Below are positions 1-8,420 of a DNA stretch of 64,000 bases, piece after piece. The stretch is from Pseudomonadota bacterium. GTDB lineage: Bacteria > Desulfobacterota > Binatia > Binatales > Binataceae. Under the pieces are notes generated by a model. It had not been told where the DNA came from, made no database searches, and saw only the letters and a program-made list of their open reading frames with translations. The stretch lies in contig JAJPHZ010000016.1 of assembly GCA_021325025.1 (NCBI GenBank), positions 1 through 64,000 of the forward strand, read 5' to 3'. The stretch's first letter is position 1, and each line of letters opens with the position of its first letter. Position numbers and translations under genes: made by a program.

Positions 1-397
<397 letters not shown>

Positions 398-438
398 TTA
401 GCTCCTTCGTAGAAAAATTTCGTGTTCGTTGGTCCCGG

Positions 439-729
439 CTACTCGATCACGCCCACAATCTCGTCTTCGCGCAGGATCAGATGCTCTTCGCCTTCGATCT
501 TGATTTCCGTCCCGGAATACTTCCCGAACAGGATCCGATCGCCCTTCTTGACGTCAAGGGGAATCAGCTTGCCCTCCTCGGTCATCTTGCCTTTACCGAC
601 CGCCACCACCATCCCTTCCTGGGGCTTTTCCTTGGCCGTATCGGGGATGATGATGCCGCCCTTGGTCTTCTCTTCCTCCTGGATGCGCTTAACCAGGACC
701 CGATCACCAAGCGGCCTAATGCTTTTCAT
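439..729 (-). CDS. groES: Co-chaperonin GroES
   Basis: A 96-residue protein of normal GroES length. It begins [15 protein letters not shown] and carries the mobile loop with [16 protein letters not shown] (residues about 24-39) that contacts GroEL, then the family pattern [22 protein letters not shown] and the C-terminal [12 protein letters not shown]. It caps the GroEL ring during the folding cycle. It is the first gene of the groES-groEL operon. A CIRCE inverted repeat and a promoter-like -35 box lie about 90 bp upstream, so heat-shock control by HrcA is expected; hrcA itself is not in this window. Confidence 0.98.
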   Translation of the reverse strand: MKSIRPLGDRVLVKRIQEEEKTKGGIIIPDTAKEKPQEGMVVAVGKGKMTEEGKLIPLDVKKGDRILFGKYSGTEIKIEGEEHLILREDEIVGVIE

Positions 730-815
730 GGCTGTGAAACCACCTCCTCAAATTGTTTTCGATGGAGCGCGTTGAACTTCCGCGCACAAGCTAATCACGG
801 TTGGCGCGATGTCAA

Positions 816-842
816 CTGGCACTCTCAGGCTTTGAGTGCCAA
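816..842 (-). promoter_or_regulatory. CIRCE operator of groESL
   Basis: On the minus strand this reads TTGGCACTC, nine bases, GAGTGCCAG. The CIRCE consensus is TTAGCACTC-N9-GAGTGCTAA, so the spacing is exact and only the outer A/T positions differ. It lies upstream of groES in the right orientation and is the known binding site of the HrcA repressor. Directly next to it on the groES side is TTGACA (815-810) with TAGCTT 16 bp further on (793-788), a plausible sigma-70 promoter. CIRCE more usually overlaps the start point, so a second promoter further upstream is possible. Confidence 0.9.
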
Positions 843-1155
843 CGCAAATTTAGCGCAGGATCATCGTGGTTTAAAGAGGGGTCAGGAAAGAAAAATTGCA
901 GAGTCGATAGCGAACAGAACACGAAAAACAACGAGCCCGCTTAAGCGTAGAGGGCCACCGCGGCTCGGCTGGGCCTTGGCGGGGAAGCCTGGATCAGTGG
1001 CGCGAGATCCCTACCCGCTATCGATGCGCGAGCGGCCTTGCTGGCCCCACCTCATTTTTTTCAGCGCTGGCGCGAACAAAAGATGTTCGCCTCCGGCGGG
1101 CAGGGAGGCCGGTCCCACCGAATACTTGTCACTGACTTCAACCCGGCCGCAAGCG
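843..1155. other. Non-coding stretch upstream of CIRCE
   Basis: About 310 bp between the groESL control region and the DUF507 pair. No reading frame here resembles a protein, and no tRNA or convincing terminator was seen. Long frames that cross it are GC-driven artefacts antisense to groES and DUF507. Since the DUF507 genes also run on the minus strand toward this stretch, it should hold their 3' end and any upstream groESL promoter. Confidence 0.5.
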
Positions 1156-1431
1156 CTACCTGGGGCCCTTCTTGCGCATTTCCTCTTCCCGGTAGCGGCG
1201 GTAGAGGATTTGCCATTCCGCGCTACCCTCGACCACGCCGCGCTTGAGCGAGGCGATTTTCCGCCGCACCGCGGCATCGACCTGGTCGCCCTTTTCCAGC
1301 CACTGCGCCATCGCCTCCCGCCCCAGGCGCAAGGCGAGCGGGAAGTTGGGGATGTCAGCCAGACCTTCGGCGCGCAGGCGGTTGAGCGATTCGCGGGCCA
1401 AATACAGGATGCGGGCTTCGCTCAACTTCAT
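1156..1431 (-). CDS. DUF507 family protein (second copy of pair)
   Basis: A 91-residue cytoplasmic protein with no signal peptide. Its pattern MKLSEARILYLARESLNRLRAEG, then a charged helical C-terminus with KIASLKRGVVEGSAEW and LYRRYREEEMRKKG, matches the small DUF507 family, whose biochemical role is unknown. It starts 13 bp after the stop of the related gene 1445-1720, so the two are co-transcribed. DUF507 genes are often seen as adjacent pairs, and the two copies differ in their C-terminal halves. The family call rests on remembered pattern, not a profile search. Confidence 0.75.
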   Translation of the reverse strand: MKLSEARILYLARESLNRLRAEGLADIPNFPLALRLGREAMAQWLEKGDQVDAAVRRKIASLKRGVVEGSAEWQILYRRYREEEMRKKGPR

Positions 1432-1444
1432 CGCCGTCGGTTCG

Positions 1445-1720
1445 CTATAAGGTGAAGTCGCGGCGTTGCGCGATGCGCTGGCGGATCAGGTTGCGCAGCC
1501 GGGTTACGTCGATACCGGGATGCTTGCGCGCTTCCTCCTCCGCCATCCGGTCCGCTTCCTCGTCGATCTGGTTTTCCAACTCGAAGTTCTCCGACATCAG
1601 CTCGACCACGCATGCGATGAGGGCGTCGGTGTCGGCGCGCGGCACGATCGCGCCGCTGGCCTTGAGGCTTTCAATGAAATACCTGGCCAGGGCGTCGATT
1701 TCCTGTTCGCGTACCGGCAT
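1445..1720 (-). CDS. DUF507 family protein (first copy of pair)
   Basis: A 91-residue protein beginning MPVREQEIDALARYFIESL. It has a very acidic middle (ELENQIDEEADRMAEEEARK, residues about 50-69) and ends VTRLRNLIRQRIAQRRDFTL. It is predicted all-helical and cytoplasmic. The same frame stays open about 375 bp further upstream, but that extension is Pro/Arg/Ala-rich and unlike the family, so the ATG at 1720 is preferred: it gives exactly the same length as the neighbouring paralogue 13 bp downstream. Function unknown. Confidence 0.72.
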   Translation of the reverse strand: MPVREQEIDALARYFIESLKASGAIVPRADTDALIACVVELMSENFELENQIDEEADRMAEEEARKHPGIDVTRLRNLIRQRIAQRRDFTL

Positions 1721-2022
1721 AAAGCGAAGGGCAACGGGCGCGCTTTTCTCTCTTTCCTTGTAGGACAGGCGCGTGCATGAGTCCAGCGAAGGATGCCGCA
1801 GGCGTACCGGAGCGCCCGCTCTTTCCCACAACTGCTCGCCTGCGGCTGCGGACTGCAGCCGCAGGGCCGACAGAGCGAGTTGACGTCGGCGCGCTCGCGC
1901 TGCGGGTGAGAAGGCACCGGCAATGCTGTGAATCGAACCGAGGTTTCGGGCTGAGTGGGGGTTTCTTATCCCTGAGCGGGCAGGGTTTGGGTAAGGGTGC
2001 TCAATGCCCCCCAGACAAACAC
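1721..2022. other. Non-coding stretch with no gene recognised
   Basis: About 300 bp upstream of the DUF507 pair and beyond the hairpins that follow the DUF992 gene. It should hold the DUF507 promoter, but no clear -35/-10 pair was found. The frame extending the DUF507 gene through it lacks any family resemblance. Confidence 0.5.
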
Positions 2023-2049
2023 GGTGGGCGGCCGTTTCGGCCGCCCACC
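2023..2049 (-). terminator. Strong GC hairpin, likely terminator
   Basis: A perfect 12-bp stem GGTGGGCGGCCG/CGGCCGCCCACC with a three-base loop. On the minus strand it is followed by a weakly T-rich GTGTTTGTC. It lies 50-75 bp beyond the DUF992 stop, so it probably ends that transcript together with the hairpin at 2059-2090. The lack of a long T run leaves efficiency uncertain. Confidence 0.6.
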
Positions 2050-2058
2050 GCGAATCGA

Positions 2059-2090
2059 GCATCGGGAAGACCCGAAGGTCTGCCCGATGC
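2059..2090 (-). terminator. Hairpin just after the DUF992 gene
   Basis: GCATCGGG pairs with CCCGATGC, and inside it AGACC pairs with GGTCT around a four-base loop, with a single A/G mismatch between the two stem parts. It begins about 10 bp after the DUF992 stop codon. There is no T tract, so it may protect the mRNA 3' end or act with the next hairpin as a bipartite terminator. Confidence 0.5.
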
Positions 2091-2100
2091 GGCATACCGA

Positions 2101-2616
2101 TTAGTGAACCTTGGCGGGTTTCGCCTTGTCGAAGTGCAGGCTCAGTTCGGCAACACCAGCCGCCACGTTGAGGCCGTTCTGGCCTTCGATGGTGACTGGC
2201 TGCAGCGCAATGGAGTTCTTGAATCCGCCCACCAGGACATTGGCTCCGGCGCCCACGCCCACCGCAGCGCTTGCGGTGGCACCGGCATAGTGACCGGCCA
2301 GCGCGCCCTGGCCCAGGTTGTTGGTCGGCGCCAACACCGCCCAGATCATGACCGCCGAGGACAGATATCCGATGTCAGCTCCGAACTTGCTGATCGAACC
2401 GCTGTAGTACTCGGTGTAGCCGGGCTGCATCGCGTAGGAGCACTTCAGCGAACGCGAAGACCCGAAGATGAAGCCCCAACCGCTGGATACGTGACAGGTA
2501 AGATAGCCGGCCCGAACCGTCGCCTTCTGTTCATCCGCGTGCGCCGCCGGCACGAGCGAAACCACCGCGAGGATCAACGCGGCGGCCACCATCATCCTGC
2601 GAATCTTTGACGTCAT
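2101..2616 (-). CDS. Exported DUF992 family protein
   Basis: 171 residues with a clear Sec signal peptide: basic MTSKIRRM, hydrophobic VAAALILAVVSLV, cleavage near AAHA-DE at about residue 27. The mature part shows the DUF992 pattern: GYLTCHVSSGWGFIFGSS, a second Cys in LKCSY, YYSGSISKFGADIGY, then WAVLAPT and a Gly/Ala-rich stretch ending NVLVGGFKNSIALQPVTIEG. The two cysteines (about 40 and 59) could form a disulfide. The protein should be periplasmic or outer-membrane associated; its function is unknown. It is monocistronic: about 150 bp of upstream spacer separates it from the next gene, and two hairpins follow it. DUF992 is best known to me from alphaproteobacteria, so its presence here may reflect transfer or just a wider spread. 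Confidence 0.88.
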   Translation of the reverse strand: MTSKIRRMMVAAALILAVVSLVPAAHADEQKATVRAGYLTCHVSSGWGFIFGSSRSLKCSYAMQPGYTEYYSGSISKFGADIGYLSSAVMIWAVLAPTNNLGQGALAGHYAGATASAAVGVGAGANVLVGGFKNSIALQPVTIEGQNGLNVAAGVAELSLHFDKAKPAKVH

Positions 2617-2764
2617 TCAGTTTTCTCCTTGTGGTTCTAAAGTCCGTCCTGGCTGATGCAATAACTTTTTCGTTTATCACGAAAACTGCCCCTGCTCAAG
2701 CGCGAACAATCGCGATGGACCGGCGCTTACGCGTGCTTGAGAGTGCTGTTTCGTCTCCTGCGCG

Positions 2765-3061
2765 TCAGTTTTTCACCTTTCTGATTTCGTAGCCCAACTC
2801 CTCCAGCGCGAAGACGATATCGGCCAGCGCGGTCAGATCCTGGATCTCGGCATGACCCAGACGCACGCGTACGGCGTAGTTGTAGCCGAAGGGATGCTTT
2901 TCCTTGCGCAGCTTAAGAATCTCGCGCGCCAGCCTTACAGGATTGGGCTTGGTTGCATCGTCCGCCATCATCGTCGAGGCCGTTGCGGGGCGCCGCCTCC
3001 CTTTAGAAGTATCGGCCACGACTACCTTCTCTGCAACCGTTTGCGGCAGAGAGCGCAGCAT
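2765..3061 (-). CDS. Small unknown protein at the end of the electron-transfer operon
   Basis: About 98 residues, not recognised. It has a basic N-terminal part with a Thr/Arg/Ala stretch and a better-looking C-terminal 60 residues: PVRLAREILKLRKEKHPFGY, then VRVRLGHAEIQDLTALADIVFALEELGYEIRKVKN, which looks like a small alpha/beta domain. No signal peptide, membrane helix or cysteine motif. The ATG at 3061 is preferred because GAGGGCAGG sits just before it; a TTG at 3067 would add two residues. It begins 13 bp after the stop of the HdrB-like gene, so it is the last gene of the ETF/SDH-like operon and may be an accessory subunit, comparable in position to the small fourth subunit of E-type succinate:quinone reductases. 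That comparison is by position only. Confidence 0.55.
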   Translation of the reverse strand: MLRSLPQTVAEKVVVADTSKGRRRPATASTMMADDATKPNPVRLAREILKLRKEKHPFGYNYAVRVRLGHAEIQDLTALADIVFALEELGYEIRKVKN

Positions 3062-3074
3062 GGGCAACCTGCCC

Positions 3075-3953
3075 TCAGGTCATCATGTTGACCTTCGACT
3101 CCACCGCCATCGTCGAGACGATATGGCGTTTGAGATACATCTCCGCCGGGCTGAAGCCCAGCGCCAGGCCAAGGAATTGCGGCATGTGCAGGATGGGCAG
3201 GCCGATCGACTTGCCTTCCTGCTGCTCGGCGCGCGGCTGATTGCCGTCCAGACTCAGATGGCACAGCGGGCAGGGCGTGACCATGCAATCGGCGCCCTTG
3301 CTTTTGGCCTCGCCGGTGTGCTTGGCGGTCATGCCCAGCGAGCTTTCCTCGTTGGCGGTCAGCACCGGGAATCCGCAGCATTTGCCCTTGCCGGAGATGT
3401 CGGTCAGCTCCGCGCCCACGATGTCGATGAGTTTTTCCAGATAGGTCTTGCGCGCGTTGGACTCCTTGGTGGGCGTGACGACCTCGGGCGGGCGGCGCAG
3501 AAAGCAGCCGTAAAACGGCGATACCTTAAGCCCCTTGAGCGGCTTGCTCACCATCGCCTTGAGCTTGTCGGCGCCGTAGTCCTCCATCACCACCCACAGC
3601 AGATGCTTGATCTCGGTGGTGCCCTTGTATTCCAGACCTTCCTCGGCCAGGTATTCGCGATTGATCCTGGCGCGATACTCCGCATCCTGCAGCCGCAGGT
3701 TGGCCTGTCCGAACACGCCCTGGCAGGTGCTGCAGATGGTCATGATCGGCAGACCCATCCGCTCGGCCTTGGCAAAGGTGCGCGCGTTGATCGGGTCGGA
3801 GATGTATTGGGGCAGAACGCCGGCGCCGGTGCAGGCGACGTCCTTCATTTCCTCCAGTTCGATGCCGAGTTTGGCCGCGACCCTGACCGCGGAGGGATAC
3901 AGTTCGGGACATCCGCCCTTGGAAACACATCCGGGATAAAACGCGTACTTCAT
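3075..3953 (-). CDS. HdrB/SdhE-like CCG-domain protein
   Basis: 292 residues related to heterodisulfide reductase subunit B and to the cysteine-rich SdhE/MfrE subunit of E-type succinate or fumarate reductases. It has two CCG-type modules. The first shows YPGC (residue 9), ACTGAG in place of CCG, and CSTC. The second is canonical: YGC, then GKCCGFPVL after 41 residues, then PCPLCHLSL 33 residues later. Such domains bind a non-cubane or ordinary Fe-S cluster and pass electrons to a quinone or disulfide. No membrane helix is apparent, so membrane contact would be peripheral. Its ATG overlaps the stop of the Fe-S subunit gene by 4 bp (ATGA), implying translational coupling. It is the third subunit of the complex encoded at 3075-6550. 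Confidence 0.88.
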   Translation of the reverse strand: MKYAFYPGCVSKGGCPELYPSAVRVAAKLGIELEEMKDVACTGAGVLPQYISDPINARTFAKAERMGLPIMTICSTCQGVFGQANLRLQDAEYRARINREYLAEEGLEYKGTTEIKHLLWVVMEDYGADKLKAMVSKPLKGLKVSPFYGCFLRRPPEVVTPTKESNARKTYLEKLIDIVGAELTDISGKGKCCGFPVLTANEESSLGMTAKHTGEAKSKGADCMVTPCPLCHLSLDGNQPRAEQQEGKSIGLPILHMPQFLGLALGFSPAEMYLKRHIVSTMAVESKVNMMT

Positions 3954-4909
3954 TTCTCCTTTGCCTCCGCCTTCTCGATGATGCGCGCGATGCGATCGGC
4001 GCCCGGCCGCTTGGGATGCAGATAGGGAATCGGCGCCTTGCCGCGGGCGATGGCTTTGGCCGCGGTGGGCAGCAGTTTCATCAGCCCCGAGACGTTGGTC
4101 AGCCCTTCGCTCTCGATCGCCAGCCGCCCCTCGTCCAGCCATCCGCTGCGCTTGACCGAAGCCGCAAAGCTTAGGTGATGGCGCGCGACCTTCTCGTTGG
4201 TGATGCCGCGCTTGAAGGCTTCATCGCGCATTTCGACGATGCGTTCGGTGGGTGCGATTTCGCGCGGACAGTGCTCGCTGGCCTCAAAGCAGTGCACACA
4301 GTCCCACATCCCCTTGGGCCGCTCCAGGATGCGTAGCCGCTCGGCGGTGGCCTGGTCGCGCGGGTCAAACAGGAAGCGCGAGGCCTTGGTCAGCGCCGCG
4401 GGGCCGACGAACTTGAAATCCACCGGCAGCACCGTGCATCCTTCGTCGCACAGGCCGCAGTAATTGCAGCTCATCGCCTGGCGCACACGCGCCATCAGCT
4501 TGTCGTCGATCTGCGGCTCAGCCGCACCGTCGGCGTCCTTGGGTTCCATCCAGGGCTTGGTGGAATCGATCTTTTCCCACAAAAAGGCGTCCCAGTCGGA
4601 GATCAGGTCCTTGACTACCGGCATATTGCGGATCGGCTCGACCGCGATCTCGCCGCCCTTGGCGGCCAGCGGCGCAACCCTGGCGGTGCAACTGAACGCG
4701 GCCTTGCCGTTGACGCGCACGGTGCAATCGCCGCAGTAGCCGTGCAGGCAGGAGCCGCGGAAACCCAGCGTCGGATCCTGCTCGTCGCGAATCTTGAGCA
4801 GCGCGTCCATCACCGTGGCGTCGTCGGCGAGCTCGACGGTGTAGGTGGAACGGCCCGGCTTGCTGTGCGCGCCGGGCTCCTTGCGGTAAACGCTGAACTT
4901 GGCTTGCAT
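3950..4909 (-). CDS. SdhB/FrdB-like iron-sulfur subunit
   Basis: 319 residues with the architecture of succinate dehydrogenase/fumarate reductase Fe-S subunits. A plant-type [2Fe-2S] domain has CLHGYCGDC (about residues 55-63) and a fourth Cys in AFSC. A C-terminal domain has CNYCGLCDEGC followed by CVHC and HCP, ligands for a [4Fe-4S] and a further cluster. It should relay electrons from the flavoprotein (4934-6550) to the CCG subunit. The ATG at 4909 is chosen because AGGAG lies six bases before it; a TTG at 4915 is also open. It lies 24 bp after the flavoprotein stop and overlaps the next gene by 4 bp. At 319 residues it is longer than E. coli SdhB (about 240), with about 60 extra C-terminal residues. 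Confidence 0.9.
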   Translation of the reverse strand: MQAKFSVYRKEPGAHSKPGRSTYTVELADDATVMDALLKIRDEQDPTLGFRGSCLHGYCGDCTVRVNGKAAFSCTARVAPLAAKGGEIAVEPIRNMPVVKDLISDWDAFLWEKIDSTKPWMEPKDADGAAEPQIDDKLMARVRQAMSCNYCGLCDEGCTVLPVDFKFVGPAALTKASRFLFDPRDQATAERLRILERPKGMWDCVHCFEASEHCPREIAPTERIVEMRDEAFKRGITNEKVARHHLSFAASVKRSGWLDEGRLAIESEGLTNVSGLMKLLPTAAKAIARGKAPIPYLHPKRPGADRIARIIEKAEAKEK

Positions 4910-4933
4910 GTCCAACTCCTATCCCGGCCGATG

Positions 4934-6550
4934 CTACAAGGCAACGACCGCTCTGGTATCGGCCTGCGGCGCACCCTGCACCATCGTCACCACAGTATGG
5001 CTGATGCCGGTGCGGTCGTCACGGGCCGGAAAGTCGGAGCGCCGATGGGCGCCGCGGCTTTCCTTGCGCGCCGCCGCCGCCACCACCAGCGCCTCGGCCA
5101 GATTGAGCATCGATCCCAACTCCAGGTACGCAACCAAATCGTAATTGTAGATCGCGGACTGATTACGTACACGCAGCCGCGCGTAGCGCTCCTTGAGCGC
5201 ATGAATCCGATCGCGCGCGGCCTGCAAGCCGGCCGCGTCGCGTATCGCGCCAGCATTGCGGTCCATCAGGGCGCCCAGCTCGGCATGGATGTGTCCCGCG
5301 GTGTCCTCGCACTTATCGGTGGATACCAGGGCCTCCAGCCGCTTCTTCTCCTCTTCCAGCCGCTCGGCCGGGAAACTCGGGGCGGACGCCGCTTTGGCAT
5401 ACGCCGCCGCGGCTTCGCCGGCGCGCGCGCCAAACACCACCGCCTCGGTCAGGATGTTGCCTGCCAGCCGGCCCGCGCCGTTAAGCCCGTTGCAGGCGCA
5501 TTCGCCGCAGGCGAACAGACCGTGCATCGGGGTCTGACCGGCGATGGTCGTTTCGATGCCGCCCACCGGACGATGCGCCACCGGGCGAATCGGGATCGAA
5601 TCCTTCGTCGCGTCCAGCCCGGCGACCGTGCGCAACAGTTCCACCGTCTGCGGAAAGCGCGCGCGCAGTCTCTGGCCGCCGATCATGGTCAGATCCAGTG
5701 CGACCGCCGCGCCGTCGCGGGCCGCCTGCTGAATCGCCATGCAAATCTTGTCGCGGGTGGCGCCCGCCAGGTTGGCGATAGGCTGCCCGCCGGCGACGAT
5801 CTGCCCGCCTTCGGCGAGCACCGCCTCGCTGATCATCAGCGCGTTGCCGCCGGGATAGACCAGGGGATGGAACTGCACCATCTCCAGATTCATCAACGGC
5901 ACCCCCGCCTGGTAGGCCAGATTCTGTCCGTCGCCGGTGGTGCCCATCGACACCGTCGAGGGCAGGTACATCCGGGTGAAGCCGCCGGTGGCCAGGATCA
6001 CGGCGCGCGCGGCAAAGCCGTCCATCGTGCCCGAGCGCAGGCCCAAGGCAGTGACGCCCACGCATCGGGCGGAGTCGATGACCAATGACGTGACGAACCA
6101 ATCCGCAAACAACGGGATGCCTGCGCGCTGAAACTGCTCGTACAGCACCTGCATCACGACGTGACCGGTGCGGTCGTCGACATAGAGGCTGCGGGCGCGG
6201 GAGTTGGAGCCGAACCGGCGCCGGTCGAAGCGGCCGTCGGCACCGCGATTAAAAGGTGTGCCCATCCGCTCCAGCCACATTACGGCGTCGGCGGCGGCCA
6301 GGGCGAAGCTCTGCACCACGGCCGGGTCGCACAGACCATCGCCCGCGGCCAGGATGTCGCCGGCGTAAGCTTCGGGCGAATCGTCGGCGCCCAGCGGCGC
6401 GTTGATTCCACCTTGCGCCAGGGCGGTATTGGTTCGCAGCGGATGGACCTTGCTGAGCAGCGCGACCTTGGCGCCGGCCTGCTTAGCGGCGATCGCGGCG
6501 CGCAATCCCGCGGCGCCGCCGCCTACAACCACAACATCGAATTCCTGCAC
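4934..6550 (-). CDS. SdhA/FrdA-like flavoprotein with altered active site
   Basis: 538 residues of the succinate dehydrogenase/fumarate reductase flavoprotein superfamily. The dinucleotide fold is clear (VVVGGGAAGLRAAIAA), with AQGGINAPLG and the C-terminal GRLAGNILTEAVVFG. Set against E. coli SdhA from memory, three key positions differ. The His that carries covalent FAD (RSHTVSAQGG) is Asn here (RTNTALAQGG). The substrate Thr in FHPT is Leu (FHPL). The proton-donating Arg in TEGCRGEGG is Leu (SEAVLAEGG). The second His (AHRPVGGI) and the Arg of GRLAGN remain. Non-covalent FAD and a substrate other than succinate/fumarate are inferred. Start is GTG at 6550. It lies 40 bp after the fused ETF gene and 24 bp before the Fe-S subunit, so ETF or an ETF-fed quinone branch is a likely partner. 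Confidence 0.87.
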   Translation of the reverse strand: MQEFDVVVVGGGAAGLRAAIAAKQAGAKVALLSKVHPLRTNTALAQGGINAPLGADDSPEAYAGDILAAGDGLCDPAVVQSFALAAADAVMWLERMGTPFNRGADGRFDRRRFGSNSRARSLYVDDRTGHVVMQVLYEQFQRAGIPLFADWFVTSLVIDSARCVGVTALGLRSGTMDGFAARAVILATGGFTRMYLPSTVSMGTTGDGQNLAYQAGVPLMNLEMVQFHPLVYPGGNALMISEAVLAEGGQIVAGGQPIANLAGATRDKICMAIQQAARDGAAVALDLTMIGGQRLRARFPQTVELLRTVAGLDATKDSIPIRPVAHRPVGGIETTIAGQTPMHGLFACGECACNGLNGAGRLAGNILTEAVVFGARAGEAAAAYAKAASAPSFPAERLEEEKKRLEALVSTDKCEDTAGHIHAELGALMDRNAGAIRDAAGLQAARDRIHALKERYARLRVRNQSAIYNYDLVAYLELGSMLNLAEALVVAAAARKESRGAHRRSDFPARDDRTGISHTVVTMVQGAPQADTRAVVAL

Positions 6551-6590
6551 CTTGGTTCAAACTCCTGAGTTGCGCTCCGGAGCGCGGCCG

Positions 6591-8420
6591 CTAATTGGCC
6601 AGCCGCATGCGCATCGCGTCCTCCAGAGCGGGTAAAATCTGTTGCCAATCGGCGACCAGTCCGACATTGGCGCGCGCGAAAATCGGCGCCTCAGGGTCGT
6701 TGTTAATCGCCACCACCACATGCGCCCGCTTGATGCCGATCACGTGATTGGGCGCGCCGCGGATACCGATCGCCACGTACAGCCGCGCCTCCATCGCCTT
6801 GCCGGTCAGCCCCACCTGCAATTGCCGCGGCAGCCATCCCATGTCGGTGACGCGGCGGGTAGCGCAAATCGCGGCGCCGATGGTGCGGGCGAATTGCTTG
6901 ACCCGCGCCACACCCTCCGCCCCAACGCCGGCCCCCACTCCCACCACGATCTCCGCGCCCTCCAGCGGCATGATCGACGGATCGAGCAGCGAGGTGGCCT
7001 TTACCAGCCGGCTGAGCGGCGGCGCCAAAGTGGGATTGACCACCTCGACCTCGGCTCGACGGGCGGGCTCCGGATGCGCCAGTTCAAGCACGCCCGAGCG
7101 CACCGTTGCCATCTGCGGATAGGTCTTCGACAGGATCGGAGCGACGATATTGCCGCCGAAGGCGGGCTTGAGCGCGACCAGGCGTCCCTGCGCGTCCAGT
7201 TCAAGTCCGATCGCGTCGCCGGTCAATCCCAGGCTCAGGCGGGCCGCCAGGCGCGGTCCCCAGTCGCGCCCCAACTCGCTGGCGCACAGCAAAAGTCCCC
7301 ACGGGCGGCGCTGCGCGACCAATTGCGCAGCGGCTTCGGCGATCGATTCCGGGCGATGGGAGTCCAGCGCCGGATGGTCGATGATCAGCACGCGGTCGGC
7401 GCCGTAGCCGGCCAGCAGCCGCGCGTGACGCGCCATCGCGGCGGGAAATCCGAGCGCGACGAGCGCGCCGCCGACTTTCCCGGCGAGTTCGCCGCCGGCC
7501 GATAGCAGTTCCAAGCTGCCGCGCGTGATCTCGCCTGCCAGATTGCTCTCGCAGACCACCCACACGTCCCTGCCGGATGCGGATATGCGCGCCGCGGTAT
7601 CCGCTTTGCGCCGGGTGCGCCCGGCGGCATTGAGCGCCTCCAACCGCTCCAGCTCGGCGACCGCCTGCTGCGCGGCGGCGGTGGGGTCGGCGCTGTCGAT
7701 CAACTTGCATTGCACCGACGGCGCCTGTTGCACCCGCACTTCCTGCACCCAGGTCGGCGAACCGGCGAATCCAAACTGGCTGGGGTCGGGGCTCAGGTCC
7801 GCTGCGCTCAGCGTCGTAAACGGCTTGCTTTTGGCCGCTTCCAGCGCTGACGGCCGCAGCGGCGGCGGACGCGTGGTGCGCTCGGCACAGGTCAGCAGCG
7901 CCGGCAGCCGACACTCGATCTCCTCGGTACCCTCGTCGCTTTCGCGCTCGGCCCGCACCAGGTCGCCGTCCACGCTCAGATTGCGGATGCCGGTGATTTG
8001 CGCGATCCCGAGCAGTTCCGCGATTTCCGGTCCGACCTGGCCGGTCTCGGCGTCCAGGGAATATTTGCCCAGCAGCACCAGGTCGAAGGCTTCGCGTTTA
8101 AGCCACGCCGCCAGGGCGCGAGCGGTTGCCAGCGTGTCGGAGCCGGCAAAGGCGCGGTCCTGCAGATGCACGGCGCGGTCAATGCCCATCGCCAGCGTCT
8201 CGAGCAGCGAACTTTGCGCCTGCGGCGGTCCCATCGTAACCGAAGTGGTCTGGGCGCCGAACTGTTTGCCCAACTCGACCGCGTAGGCAACCGCGTTCAA
8301 GTCGAAAGAGCCCATCACGGTGGGGCCGTCGCGCCGGATGGTTTTGGTGACCGGATCGAAGCTGACGTCCTCGATGAGTGGGATCTGCTTGACGCAGACG
8401 GCAATCTTGCGCAGGGGCAT
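6591..8420 (-). CDS. etfBA: Fused electron transfer flavoprotein, EtfB-EtfA
   Basis: 609 residues joining both ETF subunits in one chain. Residues 1-255 are EtfB-like: KIAVCVKQIP, then MGPPQAQSSLLETLAMGIDRAVHL and LGKYSLDAETGQVGPEIAELL, the AMP/FAD-binding signature of the beta subunit. Residues from about 285 are EtfA-like and end with the alpha-subunit FAD motif GLTGKAMEARLYVAIGIRGA and VVVAINNDPEAPIFARANVG. Separate subunits are usually about 260 and 320 residues, so both are essentially full length. ETF collects electrons from acyl-CoA and related dehydrogenases. It is the first gene of the operon with the SDH-like flavoprotein, Fe-S and CCG subunits, which suggests these four form an ETF-to-quinone route. 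ATG at 8420; no strong ribosome binding site is seen. Confidence 0.93.
   Translation of the reverse strand: MPLRKIAVCVKQIPLIEDVSFDPVTKTIRRDGPTVMGSFDLNAVAYAVELGKQFGAQTTSVTMGPPQAQSSLLETLAMGIDRAVHLQDRAFAGSDTLATARALAAWLKREAFDLVLLGKYSLDAETGQVGPEIAELLGIAQITGIRNLSVDGDLVRAERESDEGTEEIECRLPALLTCAERTTRPPPLRPSALEAAKSKPFTTLSAADLSPDPSQFGFAGSPTWVQEVRVQQAPSVQCKLIDSADPTAAAQQAVAELERLEALNAAGRTRRKADTAARISASGRDVWVVCESNLAGEITRGSLELLSAGGELAGKVGGALVALGFPAAMARHARLLAGYGADRVLIIDHPALDSHRPESIAEAAAQLVAQRRPWGLLLCASELGRDWGPRLAARLSLGLTGDAIGLELDAQGRLVALKPAFGGNIVAPILSKTYPQMATVRSGVLELAHPEPARRAEVEVVNPTLAPPLSRLVKATSLLDPSIMPLEGAEIVVGVGAGVGAEGVARVKQFARTIGAAICATRRVTDMGWLPRQLQVGLTGKAMEARLYVAIGIRGAPNHVIGIKRAHVVVAINNDPEAPIFARANVGLVADWQQILPALEDAMRMRLAN

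Noticed and set aside
481-1455. A 324-codon plus-strand frame crossing groES and the CIRCE element
   Set aside because: It overlaps groES, the operator and a DUF507 gene on the other strand and resembles nothing known.
4742-6088. A long plus-strand open frame (448 codons) opposite the flavoprotein gene
   Set aside because: Composition is Arg/His/Gly-rich with no family resemblance; it is the antisense of a clear gene, a common artefact at this GC content.
4934-6550. Naming the flavoprotein succinate dehydrogenase (sdhA)
   Set aside because: The covalent-FAD His, the substrate Thr and the catalytic Arg are all replaced, so the name would state an activity the sequence does not support.
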